Notes: generated from the letters alone by a model not told the origin. Shown: positions 6,338 through 13,791, counted from the first letter of the stretch. The stretch: 16,530 nt of DNA from Dehalococcoidia bacterium (GCA_030615425.1 JAUWZG010000016.1:1-16530), one strand, 5' to 3'. Program-made: numbers and translations.

Positions 6338-7019
6338 CCCTTCTTCTGCTAAATATCAGATACCATCCCCCCACCCCGCCCAGGATTACCGCCAGCCCGG
6401 CAGTTCCCAGGGCGCAGAATAGGGCAGCATCGTAGAAAAATTCCTCGGTAAAGAGTAAAAGCATATATCCTTCTGCCGACCAGAACTCATTGGAAAAGAA
6501 GATAATGTGAAACTGCCAGAAGAGCTGGTCAAAACCAAATAGTGTTCCCAGCCCCAGAGCCAGCATCAGGCCCAGGGTGATGCCACCCCCCCCAACTAAC
6601 CCCCACGCCAGCCTTCGCCAGTATCTTCTCCGGCGCCAGAATAAACTAACTGCGGCGTAAGCCAGAATATAAGCCAGCGTCCCGCCTAACACCCAGTAAT
6701 CCAGCCGAATCAGCCCCTTTACATCCTTAAAGTGGATAGTTTCCTCTAGTGTAAATAGCTCAAACGGCTCGCCGTCTCTAGTTACGGTGAGACTGAGGTA
6801 TTCCTCACTTGAGTTAAAATAGCTAATTATTTCGTCGGCTATTTCTTCTAAGTTAAACTCGGCAAGCGCCGGCGTCTGGCTTAGGCTGTATTTCTCAAAG
6901 CCGTAATTATAAAGCCAGTGGCTGTTTACCGCCCAACCTAGACTTGCCGTCAGTAGTAAAACAGGCAGACAGAGCATAAATAGCCACTTAGCGGCAATGC
7001 CCAGGATTCTCAATTTCAT
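6330..7019 (-). CDS. TIGR01906/DUF1461 family integral membrane protein
   Basis: A 229-residue membrane protein with four predicted spans: about 9-31, 107-129, 138-166 and 195-224. Between spans 1 and 2 is an extracytoplasmic loop with an acidic EEIADEIISYFNSSEEY region and the segment HFKDVKGLIRLDYW, which is typical of the TIGR01906 family; a basic RRRRYWRR stretch follows span 2 on the cytoplasmic side. Function is unknown. It is convergent with, and overlaps by 8 bp, the YbjQ-domain gene, so no terminator can lie between them. The ATG (7017-7019) has no ribosome site. A TAAAAT box lies 9 nt upstream, suggesting a nearly leaderless mRNA. Confidence 0.82.
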   Translation of the reverse strand: MKLRILGIAAKWLFMLCLPVLLLTASLGWAVNSHWLYNYGFEKYSLSQTPALAEFNLEEIADEIISYFNSSEEYLSLTVTRDGEPFELFTLEETIHFKDVKGLIRLDYWVLGGTLAYILAYAAVSLFWRRRRYWRRLAWGLVGGGGITLGLMLALGLGTLFGFDQLFWQFHIIFFSNEFWSAEGYMLLLFTEEFFYDAALFCALGTAGLAVILGGVGGWYLIFSRRRAT

Positions 7020-7028
7020 ACCATTAAG

Positions 7029-7034
7029 ATTTTA
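7029..7034 (-). promoter_or_regulatory. Possible -10 box of the DUF1461 gene
   Basis: TAAAAT on the minus strand, one base from the TATAAT consensus, 9 nt before the ATG. No convincing -35 box at 16-18 nt. If used, the transcript begins at or within a few bases of the start codon. Confidence 0.35.
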
Positions 7035-7066
7035 CACTTTCAGGGTTAAAAAGAATAGAGGGTTAT

Positions 7067-7150
7067 TTTCTTTCCCACCCGCCCTCAAAGGCTTTGCCAT
7101 TAACCCCCTGCTTTAAGGGTGTTTAGGAGGGGCACCAGCCCCTCTTCTAT
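7067..7150 (+). repeat. Dispersed intergenic repeat, copy B
   Basis: Aligns in the same orientation with 315-400: a TTTCTTTCCCACCCGCCCTC start, then CCCCCTGCTTTAAGGGTGTT and GAGGGGCACCAGCC, in the same order with a few short gaps. Contains an internal hairpin (ACCC.../...GGGT) like copy A. Unlike copy A it is not bracketed by the long outer inverted repeats. It lies in the divergent gap between the DUF1461 gene and dnaE (7020-7295). Confidence 0.65.
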
Positions 7151-7159
7151 AAATACTTT

Positions 7160-7185
7160 CCCCCTTCCCTTGTAAGGGAAGGGGG
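7160..7185. repeat. Perfect C/G-rich palindrome
   Basis: Two 12-bp perfect arms, CCCCCTTCCCTT (7160-7171) and its complement (7174-7185), separated by GT. It is followed by TTAGGGGGATAGG. There is no T tract, and it sits upstream of two divergent genes, so it is not a terminator. It looks like a REP-type unit placed next to the dispersed repeat copy B. Confidence 0.7.
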
Positions 7186-7255
7186 TTAGGGGGATAGGTT
7201 GCTAAGTAATCAAAAAATTTGTTTAAGTTTTGAGCCGTTATGTCTTAAAAACGTA

Positions 7256-7284
7256 TTCCCAAAAACCGACCCTGTTGTTATAAT
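7256..7284 (+). promoter_or_regulatory. Probable promoter of dnaE
   Basis: TTCCCA (7256-7261, four of six consensus positions), 17-nt spacer, then a perfect TATAAT (7279-7284). The -10 ends 11 nt before the dnaE ATG, so the predicted leader is about 5 nt and there is no ribosome site. Confidence 0.6.
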
Positions 7285-7295
7285 AAGCCAGAGCC

Positions 7296-10200
7296 ATGTT
7301 CAGCCATCTCCATGTCCATACCGAATATAGCCTGCTTGACGGCATGTGCCGCATCCCGCATCTGGTGGAGCGGGCCGGAGCATTGGGCATGGAAAGTCTG
7401 GCCTTAACCGACCACGGGGTTATGTATGGCGCTATTGAGTTCTACCTTGCCGCCAAGGAGGCAGGGATAAAGCCCATTATCGGCTGTGAGGTCTATCTGG
7501 CCCCGAACAGCCGCTTCAGTCGTGATGCCAGCGATAAGAATAACTACCACCTCATTCTGCTGGCCAAAAATCAGGGCGGTTACCGCAATCTAATCCAGCT
7601 CACCACCAAGGCGCACCTTGAGGGTTTTTATTACAAGCCCAGGGTGGATAAAGAGCTCCTTGAGCAGCACCACCAGGGTCTTATTGCCCTTAGTGCCTGC
7701 ATCGCCGGTGAGGTCCCCCGGCTTATCCTGCAGGGGCGGCTTGAGGAGGCAAAGCAGGCCGCCCTCTGGTATAAGCAGACCTTTGGCGATTTCTACCTGG
7801 AGATACAGCGCCATCCTATCCCTGAGCTGGAGCAGATAAACCAGGGCCTTATATCTATGAGCCAGGAGCTGGATATACCGCTGGTGGCAACCAACGATGT
7901 TCACTATGTCAAACGGGAGGATGCCTCAGACCACGACCTGCTGCTGTGCATCGGCACCAACTCCTCCATCTATGATGAGAAGAGAATGAAGATGGCGGGC
8001 GACTTCTATTACCTCAAGAGCCCTCAGGAGATGGCGGAGCTTTATCAGGATATTCCTCAGGCGCTGGAGAACACCGAGCGCATTGCCGATATGTGCCAGC
8101 TCAAGCTTGAGTTTGGTCGCCTCCACCTCCCTGAGGTGGATTTGCCTGAAGGCAAGACCGCTGACCAGTTCCTGGCTGAACTCTGCCATCAGAACTTAGC
8201 TCAGCACTACCCCCATCCCACCCCCGAGATAAGAGAGCGGCTTGACTACGAGCTGGAGGTTATAAAACAGACCCAGTTTGCCAATTACCTCCTTGTTGTT
8301 TGGGACATCATCTCCTTCACCAAAGAGCACGGCATTCTGTTCGGGGTCAGAGGCAGTGCTGCCGCCAGCATTATCCTTTACTGCCTTGGTATCACCGAGG
8401 TTGACCCTATTAAGAATAAGCTGGTCTTTGAGCGCTTCCTCAACCTGGAGCGCCAGGAGATGCCCGACATAGATTTGGATTTTGAGGATGACCGCCGTGA
8501 TGAGGTCATCTCTTATGTATCGCAGAAATACGGCAAAGACCATGTCGCCCAGATTATCACCTTTGGCACCTTAGGTGCCAGGGCAGCCCTCAGGGATGTC
8601 GGTCGGGCTCTGGGTATGCCCTATAGCGAGGTTGACCGCGTCGCCAGGCTGGTCCCGTTCCGGCCGGGCATGACCCTGGAGAGAGCCCTGGATGAAAATA
8701 GTGAACTGCGTAACATCTATGAAGAGGATAAAATCGTTCGCAATCTGGTTGATTCCGCCCGCAGGCTGGAAGGTATTGCCCGCCATGCCAGCACCCATGC
8801 CGCCGGCGTAGTTATATCCAAACAACCGCTCACCAGCTATGTCCCCTTGCAGCGGGCGAGCAAAGGCGACGGTGAAACCACGGCTATGGCCCAGTTCACC
8901 ATGGAAAACATTGCCCATATTGGGCTGCTCAAGATGGACTTCCTCGGTCTGGCTAACCTGACCATTCTGGGCAAGGCAAAAGAGATTATCGCCGAGAGCC
9001 GTGGCGTTGAGATTGACCTGTACCATATCCCCATGGACGACGGCAAGACCTTTGAGCTTTTGTCTTCAGGGGAAACGGCGGGCGTGTTTCAGTTAGAGGG
9101 GGCGGGTATGCGCCGATATGTCAAGGAGCTTAAGCCCACCACCTTCAGCGATATCGCTGCCATGATAGCCCTGTATCGCCCCGGTCCTATGGAGCACATT
9201 CCCACTTTCATCAAAGCCAAGCGCGGCATTGAACCTATCCGCTATCCCCACCCGGCACTCTCAAGCATCCTTGAGGAGACCTACGGGGTGATTGTATATC
9301 AAGAACAGGTACTGTTCATTGTCCAGGCTCTTGCTGGCTATAGCCTGGGGCAGGCTGATATCTTCCGCAAGGCGATGGGCAAGAAGATTCCGGCGGTTAT
9401 GAAGAAGGAGAAGCGTAATTTTATTGCCGGAGCCAGGAAGATGGAATATTCTGCCGAGGTTGCCGACGAGGTTTTCGCCCTTATTGAACCCTTCGCTGGC
9501 TATGCCTTCAATAAGGCTCACAGCTTCAGCTATGCCCTTATCGCCTATCAGACCGCCTATCTCAAGGCAAACTACCCGGCAGAATATATCACCGCCTTCC
9601 TCATTACCAATGCCGACCAGTCGGAGAAGGTGGCTACTGCGGTTGCCGAGTGCCGCCGTCTGGGCATCACCGTGTTATCCCCTGATATAAACCGCAGCCA
9701 GGTCAGCTTTTCTATAGAGAGGGGTGGCGAAGACAGCGCCCCCGCCATCCGCTTTGGGCTAACCGCGATTAAGAATGTGGGATTGGGGGCGGTAGAACCT
9801 CTGGTTGGCGAGCGCCAGAAGGGCGGCGAGTTCAAGTCTATTGAAGACCTTTGCCGCCGTGCTGACCTGCGGGGCATGAACCGGCGGGCAATGGAGAGCC
9901 TGATTAAGGCTGGAGCCCTGGACTGTCTGGGCGACCGTGGCACTCTACTCCACAACATCGGTCGTATTTTGGCTCTGACGCAAAGAGAGCAGCACCTGCG
10001 GGAGACAGGACAATCTACTATGTTTGACCTCTGGGGCGAGACAATGCCAGCTCCTATGCCCAGCCTCGACCTGCAAGCTGCCGACAGCTCTATCAAGGAG
10101 AAGCTGGCTTGGGAGAGGGAGTTGATGGGGGTATACCTCTCGGAGCATCCCTTCGCCGCCTTTGCCAATAAGGTGGCTTTGGAGCATACTATCCTCTGCG

Positions 10201-10787
10201 GTCATATTGATGCTGAGCTGGCGGGGCAGACCATTTTGGTAGCTGGAATGGTAGCTTCGGTTCATCAATCGTTCACCAGAGACCGCCGCCCCTTTGCCAG
10301 CGTTACGCTGGAAGACCTCGACGGCAGGGTAGAGGTAATGGTCTGGCCTGATGTCTATGTCAATACCAGAGACCTGTGGCAGGAAGGTGATATACTGCTG
10401 GTTGAGGGCAGGGTAAGGCTGAGGAATGACCGGGTGCAGCTAAACTGTGAGAATGTGCGCCGCTACCAGCCAGAGGCAGCCCCACCAGAGGGGGCAATAG
10501 TGGCTGAGGAGCCTGAAACATACCCTGAACCGGCCAAAAGTCGCCGACTAATAATAAGCATAAGCCAGACACCCGATGAGGCAAGTGATATAGCCTATCT
10601 GAATAAATTGGTTGATACCTTAAGAGGCTTCCCCGGGGAGGATGAGGTAAACCTGTGTGTAACCAATGAGGAAAAGATTATTAACCTCAAGCTGTCCAAT
10701 ATATACACCAACTACTGCCCCGAACTCCACCAGCGCCTGGTGGAGCTGGTGGGGGAGGAGGGGCTAAGGGTGGAGCCGAATGGCTGA
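7296..10787 (+). CDS. dnaE: DNA polymerase III subunit alpha
   Basis: A 1163-residue replicative C-family polymerase, normal DnaE1 length. The PHP domain (about 1-280) keeps a full set of likely metal ligands: H6 and H8 of HLHVH, D15, D39 and H40 of LTDHG, E65, H85, and D201/H203 of NDVHY. This suggests an active PHP site, possibly proofreading as known for Thermus DnaE. The polymerase core has RGSAAASII, PDIDLDFEDDRRDEV with catalytic D391 and D393, HAAGVVIS, and KMDFLGL with D548. GYAFNKAHSFSYA-type and HhH segments follow, then an OB-fold around 978-1055 (VAGMVASV to VMVWPDVY) that binds single-stranded DNA. The C-terminus is less conserved. The stop overlaps the next gene by 8 bp. The ATG is 11 nt after a perfect TATAAT; no ribosome site is present. 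Confidence 0.97.
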   Translation: MFSHLHVHTEYSLLDGMCRIPHLVERAGALGMESLALTDHGVMYGAIEFYLAAKEAGIKPIIGCEVYLAPNSRFSRDASDKNNYHLILLAKNQGGYRNLIQLTTKAHLEGFYYKPRVDKELLEQHHQGLIALSACIAGEVPRLILQGRLEEAKQAALWYKQTFGDFYLEIQRHPIPELEQINQGLISMSQELDIPLVATNDVHYVKREDASDHDLLLCIGTNSSIYDEKRMKMAGDFYYLKSPQEMAELYQDIPQALENTERIADMCQLKLEFGRLHLPEVDLPEGKTADQFLAELCHQNLAQHYPHPTPEIRERLDYELEVIKQTQFANYLLVVWDIISFTKEHGILFGVRGSAAASIILYCLGITEVDPIKNKLVFERFLNLERQEMPDIDLDFEDDRRDEVISYVSQKYGKDHVAQIITFGTLGARAALRDVGRALGMPYSEVDRVARLVPFRPGMTLERALDENSELRNIYEEDKIVRNLVDSARRLEGIARHASTHAAGVVISKQPLTSYVPLQRASKGDGETTAMAQFTMENIAHIGLLKMDFLGLANLTILGKAKEIIAESRGVEIDLYHIPMDDGKTFELLSSGETAGVFQLEGAGMRRYVKELKPTTFSDIAAMIALYRPGPMEHIPTFIKAKRGIEPIRYPHPALSSILEETYGVIVYQEQVLFIVQALAGYSLGQADIFRKAMGKKIPAVMKKEKRNFIAGARKMEYSAEVADEVFALIEPFAGYAFNKAHSFSYALIAYQTAYLKANYPAEYITAFLITNADQSEKVATAVAECRRLGITVLSPDINRSQVSFSIERGGEDSAPAIRFGLTAIKNVGLGAVEPLVGERQKGGEFKSIEDLCRRADLRGMNRRAMESLIKAGALDCLGDRGTLLHNIGRILALTQREQHLRETGQSTMFDLWGETMPAPMPSLDLQAADSSIKEKLAWERELMGVYLSEHPFAAFANKVALEHTILCGHIDAELAGQTILVAGMVASVHQSFTRDRRPFASVTLEDLDGRVEVMVWPDVYVNTRDLWQEGDILLVEGRVRLRNDRVQLNCENVRRYQPEAAPPEGAIVAEEPETYPEPAKSRRLIISISQTPDEASDIAYLNKLVDTLRGFPGEDEVNLCVTNEEKIINLKLSNIYTNYCPELHQRLVELVGEEGLRVEPNG

Positions 10788-11010
10788 ACCAAAGAAGTGG
10801 GTGCTACTGACTACTGCCCCTGACCAGCTAACCGCTGAGATATGGAGGGATATCCTCCTTCAACAGGGCATTCCGGCTATGGTCAACCCTGGGGATGCCA
10901 TATCATTCATGGGTGTTTCCAGTTTCCCCTGCCGAATAATGGTCGCCTATGGCTATCGCCAGCAAGCCCAGGAAATCCTAGCCAGCCTGCAAACAGAAGC
11001 AGAGGAATAG
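10780..11010 (+). CDS. DUF2007 family small protein
   Basis: A 76-residue protein matching the DUF2007 (putative signal transducing protein) pattern: WVLLTTAPDQLTAEIWRDILLQQGIPAMV, then a variable loop and an RIMVAYGYRQQAQEIL helix. This gives a small ferredoxin-like alpha/beta fold seen in many bacteria. The function is unknown. The ATG lies inside the end of dnaE (8-bp overlap, ATGGCTGA), and its stop is 4 bp before radC, so translation is probably coupled with both. No cysteines suitable for a zinc site and no membrane segment. Confidence 0.75.
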   Translation: MAEPKKWVLLTTAPDQLTAEIWRDILLQQGIPAMVNPGDAISFMGVSSFPCRIMVAYGYRQQAQEILASLQTEAEE

Positions 11011-11014
11011 GCTG

Positions 11015-11803
11015 ATGAGGAGCAAGGATACATCACCAGGACACAGAAAAAGGCTGCGGGAGAGGCTCATCAAGTCGGGGCTTAGCGGCTTTCATGACTA
11101 TGAAATCATTGAACTATTGCTAACCTTAGGCTCACCCCGCAAGGACTGTAAACAGCAGGCGAAAGAGGTCATTAAGAGATTCAAAACCCTGAGAGGAGCC
11201 CTGTCAGCTTCTCCCGAAGAGCTACAGCAGATAGATGGCATTGGTGCTCATAGTGCCTTCGGTATCAAACTGGTGTGGGAAGTAGCCGAGGAGTTTCTCA
11301 AACAGAGAATTATGGATAAGCCGGTCTATAAATCAGCCAAAGAGATTTTTGATTATCTCTATCACTCCATGCGAGACCTCAAGAAAGAGGTGTTCAAGGT
11401 TATTTACTTAAATAGCCAGAACCAGATTATTGACATCGCCGACCTTTTTGAGGGGACGGTCAATGTCAGTTCTATTTATCCCCGAGAAATCATGAGGGCA
11501 GCCATTAAACATGATGCTGTCTCTCTCATTTTTGCCCACAACCACACTTCAGGCGACCCCGAGCCCAGTAGGTATGATAAAGAGGTAACCAGAGATTTGG
11601 TCTTTGCCGGGAGCATTATGCAGATTAGAGTATTGGACCATATCATCATAGGTGAGAATAGATACTATAGCTTCGCTAGCGAAGGACTAATTGGAAAATA
11701 TGAAGAGGATTTCTTAAACATAAGAATTAGAGATAGGTTTGGCACTAAACCAAGCCGCTACCGGGCTAAATTATCTAACCCTGAGCTTCCTTGGCATCCG
11801 TAA
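11015..11803 (+). CDS. radC: RadC family JAB/MPN-domain protein
   Basis: A 262-residue RadC (YeeS-like) protein. The N-terminal part carries two HhH-like segments (GFHDYEIIELLL and LQQIDGIGAHSAFGI, about 70-84). The C-terminal part is a JAB1/MPN metalloprotease-like domain with FEGTVNVSSIYPREIMRAAI and the metal motif HNHTSGDPEPSRYD, where H175, H177 and D188 are likely ligands. The usual HNHPSGD has Thr instead of Pro here. RadC was once linked to recombinational repair, but its biochemical role is unsettled. A C-terminal tail after about residue 225 is longer than usual and basic. ATG 11015 follows GAGGAATAGGCTG, a usable ribosome site. It is the third gene of the dnaE-DUF2007-radC unit. 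Confidence 0.93.
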   Translation: MRSKDTSPGHRKRLRERLIKSGLSGFHDYEIIELLLTLGSPRKDCKQQAKEVIKRFKTLRGALSASPEELQQIDGIGAHSAFGIKLVWEVAEEFLKQRIMDKPVYKSAKEIFDYLYHSMRDLKKEVFKVIYLNSQNQIIDIADLFEGTVNVSSIYPREIMRAAIKHDAVSLIFAHNHTSGDPEPSRYDKEVTRDLVFAGSIMQIRVLDHIIIGENRYYSFASEGLIGKYEEDFLNIRIRDRFGTKPSRYRAKLSNPELPWHP

Positions 11804-11854
11804 CCAGCAACCGGTAGACGACCTTTCAGGCTAACCTTTTCTCTTTTACTCCGT

Positions 11855-11886
11855 TATAATATAGTGGATAACTGATAACAAGGAGG
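11855..11886 (+). promoter_or_regulatory. -10 box and ribosome binding site of the chagasin-like gene
   Basis: Perfect TATAAT at 11855-11860 with no good -35 at 16-18 nt, followed by a strong AGGAGG at 11881-11886, 5 nt before ATG 11892. The ribosome site decides this start over the in-frame TTG at 11889. Confidence 0.55.
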
Positions 11887-11891
11887 ATTTG

Positions 11892-12269
11892 ATGAAAAGA
11901 CTTTTGATATTGGTCACGGCGGCAGTATTAACCATTTGTTTAGTGACTGGATGCGTGGGGGTTAAGACCTACGACGATGAGGGGCAGCCGATAGACATCG
12001 GCGTTGGTCAGGAATTTATTATCGCCCTGGGCTCTAATCCCACCACCGGCTACGGCTGGCAGGGAAGCTATGATGAGACCATGCTTGAGCTGGTGGAAAA
12101 GACATATGAAGAGCAGGCAGAAGAAGAGGATGCGGTTGGTGCCGGCGGCATTGAGTATTTCCGCTTCAGGGCGCTTGAAGAGGGTGAAACCGAGGTAACC
12201 CTGGTCTATGAGCGAACTTGGGAAGAAGAGATTCTAGTCCAGAAGGTATTTACCGTTAACATAGAATAA
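11892..12269 (+). CDS. Chagasin-family (I42) protease inhibitor lipoprotein
   Basis: A 125-residue secreted lipoprotein of the chagasin/amoebiasin-type peptidase inhibitor family (MEROPS I42), which blocks papain-like cysteine proteases. The signal peptide (1-20) ends in VTG-C21, a lipobox. The three inhibitor loops are recognisable: NPTTGYGW at 49-56, GAGGIEYFRF around 83-92, and YERTW at 106-110 (YxRPW in chagasin, with Thr for Pro here). Bacterial homologues are common but mostly uncharacterised. It has its own -10 and AGGAGG, so it can be expressed apart from radC. It converges with ogt, with only 8 bp between stops. The target protease is unknown and no papain-like gene is in the window. 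Confidence 0.87.
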   Translation: MKRLLILVTAAVLTICLVTGCVGVKTYDDEGQPIDIGVGQEFIIALGSNPTTGYGWQGSYDETMLELVEKTYEEQAEEEDAVGAGGIEYFRFRALEEGETEVTLVYERTWEEEILVQKVFTVNIE

Positions 12270-12277
12270 TGGTTTAC

Positions 12278-12784
12278 TTAGCGATGGCCGGCTTCCAGGT
12301 GGAGAAGATACCTCTTCATCTCCACCCCACCGCTGTAGCCACCGAGCTTGCCATCGCCAGCCACTACCCGGTGGCAGGGAATGATAATGGTTAGAGGGTT
12401 TCTGGCTAGAGCCTGCCCCACCGCCCGCATCGCCCCGGCTTTACCAAGCTGCTCAGCTACCCAGCTATAGCTCCTGGTCTCTCCGTATGGGATAAGCCTG
12501 GTTATCTCCCACACCTCACGCTGAAAGGCGGTAGCCTGGGAAAGGTCAAGCTCATCGGGAAAGGTTACCCGCTGACCGGCAAGATAAGCCCTGAGGCGCT
12601 CCGTTAAGTCGGCGAAGAAGTTCTCGGACCAGGTGGCATCCTTCACCCTATCGCCTAACAGCCTCTCTGCTTCTTGGGCTGAAGGTTGGGGCACGGTGGT
12701 ACCGAGCAGTCCGGAATTCGAGCCCAATACTCCCACCCAGCCAGCATCAATATTGGAAATAAGGTATTTTAGCTCCCCTGCCAT
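12278..12784 (-). CDS. ogt: Methylated-DNA--protein-cysteine methyltransferase
   Basis: A 168-residue O6-alkylguanine-DNA alkyltransferase, which removes alkyl groups from guanine in one suicidal transfer. The active site is PCHRV with C137, preceded by the winged-helix region FQREVWEITRLIPYGETRSY and RAVGQALARNP and followed by GGYSGGVEMKRYLLHLE. The N-terminal domain is short and divergent, as in Ogt-type enzymes; there is no AraC-type Ada domain. I chose ATG at 12784; a TTG at 12790 would add two residues and neither has a clear ribosome site. It is the last gene of a minus-strand unit with three small membrane or anchored proteins, 25 bp after the 90-residue one. Confidence 0.93.
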   Translation of the reverse strand: MAGELKYLISNIDAGWVGVLGSNSGLLGTTVPQPSAQEAERLLGDRVKDATWSENFFADLTERLRAYLAGQRVTFPDELDLSQATAFQREVWEITRLIPYGETRSYSWVAEQLGKAGAMRAVGQALARNPLTIIIPCHRVVAGDGKLGGYSGGVEMKRYLLHLEAGHR

Positions 12785-12809
12785 AGACAACAGTGGTTGA
12801 AGAGGAAGG

Positions 12810-13082
12810 TTAAGACCGTCTCGCTTGCCTTCGCTTTGGTTGCCTTCGCCGTTGTAGATAAGCTGCCAGGAATATTAAGGCGGCACCCAAGACGATACAG
12901 ATTATTACCTTGATTATTCTCGGTATATCCATGTTCAGGAAAAAGGCGAGGGTAAATATGCCTGCCAGAGAGGAAAGCCCGTACATCACTAAATGAGCCT
13001 TAATCGCCCTCCTTCTGGCCGCCCTGTAGATTATCCAGCCGATGAAAGCCAGCGATAAAAGTGTAGCGATAGCGATTAACAT
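12810..13082 (-). CDS. Small membrane protein, unknown function
   Basis: A 90-residue protein with three hydrophobic segments (about 2-19, 32-49 and 57-75) and a strongly basic C-terminal tail with clusters RRRQ and KRR, so the tail is probably cytoplasmic. A second basic patch, RAARRRAIKAH, follows the first span. I recognise no family. The ATG lies 5 bp after the stop of the 57-residue membrane protein upstream, and ogt follows 25 bp later, so it belongs to the same transcript. The gene looks real because it is coupled on both sides and its hydrophobic pattern is regular. Confidence 0.65.
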   Translation of the reverse strand: MLIAIATLLSLAFIGWIIYRAARRRAIKAHLVMYGLSSLAGIFTLAFFLNMDIPRIIKVIICIVLGAALIFLAAYLQRRRQPKRRQARRS

Positions 13083-13087
13083 CGGAA

Positions 13088-13261
13088 CTACCAGCCTATT
13101 TCCTCAAAGTATTTCCCCAGGAAGCCAAGCATGCCCACTATCAGTATGAGGCAAACTAGCTTCCCCGGCTCGGAAAGGTATTTCACGTACTCTCCCGCCA
13201 GATAGCCCATGCCGGCGATACAGAGCACTATGCCGAAGCCATATAAAACATAGGTCCTCAT
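13088..13261 (-). CDS. Very small two-span membrane protein (57 aa)
   Basis: A 57-residue reading frame from ATG (complement of 13259-13261) to TAG (complement of 13088-13090). It starts MRTYVLYGFGIVLCIAGMGY, then has a short polar turn (GEYVKYLSEPGK), a second hydrophobic stretch (LVCLILIVGMLGFLG) and an acidic end. It fills almost exactly the gap between its neighbours: 13 bp after the stop of the anchored protein gene and 5 bp before the ATG of the 90-residue membrane protein. That packing and the clean two-helix pattern are the evidence that it is a gene. No ribosome site better than GGGACTT is seen. I recognise no family. It is short enough to be missed by length cut-offs. Confidence 0.6.
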   Translation of the reverse strand: MRTYVLYGFGIVLCIAGMGYLAGEYVKYLSEPGKLVCLILIVGMLGFLGKYFEEIGW

Positions 13262-13274
13262 CTTTTAAGTCCCA

Positions 13275-13784
13275 TTAGTACTTTGTTGGTGATTCCACTC
13301 CCTCAGGATAAAAAAAGTCCACCACTATCCTTCTTTCCACCTCTCCATAGGTAATTTTTACCGTATACTGTTCAGATCTACCAAGCTCAGGCTGTTCTAA
13401 ATCCTCGGTTGATAGCGTCCATTCCATGACCGCCTTATCAAACGAGCCTATGGATTGCTCTTCCGAAAAAAGGTCAAAGAGCTTTTCGTTCTCCTGCCAT
13501 AGGGATGCCTGAACCATAGTGTCGTAGGAGGCAAAGCGGTGGTTATCAATTTCATAACGGAAGAATACGTTCTGGTCCCCCTCTGCATGTATGTAGTAAT
13601 CGATTTCAAATCCGGAAGGGGCATCACGCTGGTCCAGCCAGTCATCGGGCTCTATTGTCTCTTGTCTTTCTCCAGCGGTTACATAGAGGGTATCGTAGAT
13701 ACCTAAGTAACCATCAACAATGAATATAACGATAAGACCGAGCAAGCAAGCCAGAGCCAGATATAAGAACAGATTTTTTCGCAT
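13275..13784 (-). CDS. Hypothetical N-terminally anchored extracytoplasmic protein
   Basis: A 169-residue protein with basic start MRKN and one hydrophobic span at about 5-24, which has no lipobox, so it is likely an uncleaved anchor. The rest is acidic and beta-rich (YYIHAEGDQNVFFRYEIDNH, YTVKITYGEVERRIVVDF), suggesting an exported beta-sandwich-like domain. I recognise no family. The ATG (13782-13784) has no ribosome site and lies only 7 nt after a perfect TATAAT, which suggests leaderless initiation. It heads a minus-strand unit with two tiny membrane proteins and ogt; the spacing (13 bp, 5 bp, 25 bp) supports one transcript. Confidence 0.65.
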   Translation of the reverse strand: MRKNLFLYLALACLLGLIVIFIVDGYLGIYDTLYVTAGERQETIEPDDWLDQRDAPSGFEIDYYIHAEGDQNVFFRYEIDNHRFASYDTMVQASLWQENEKLFDLFSEEQSIGSFDKAVMEWTLSTEDLEQPELGRSEQYTVKITYGEVERRIVVDFFYPEGVESPTKY

Positions 13785-13791
13785 TGGTCAT

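Noticed and set aside
7160..7185. Rho-independent terminator
   Set aside because: The arms are perfect, but no T tract follows on either strand and it lies upstream of two divergent genes, where no transcript should end.
9572..10168. Long antisense open frame (198 codons) inside dnaE
   Set aside because: Entirely covered by dnaE, no start signals, Arg/Ser-rich composition typical of the complement of a GC-rich gene. The same holds for the other antisense frames in dnaE and degV.
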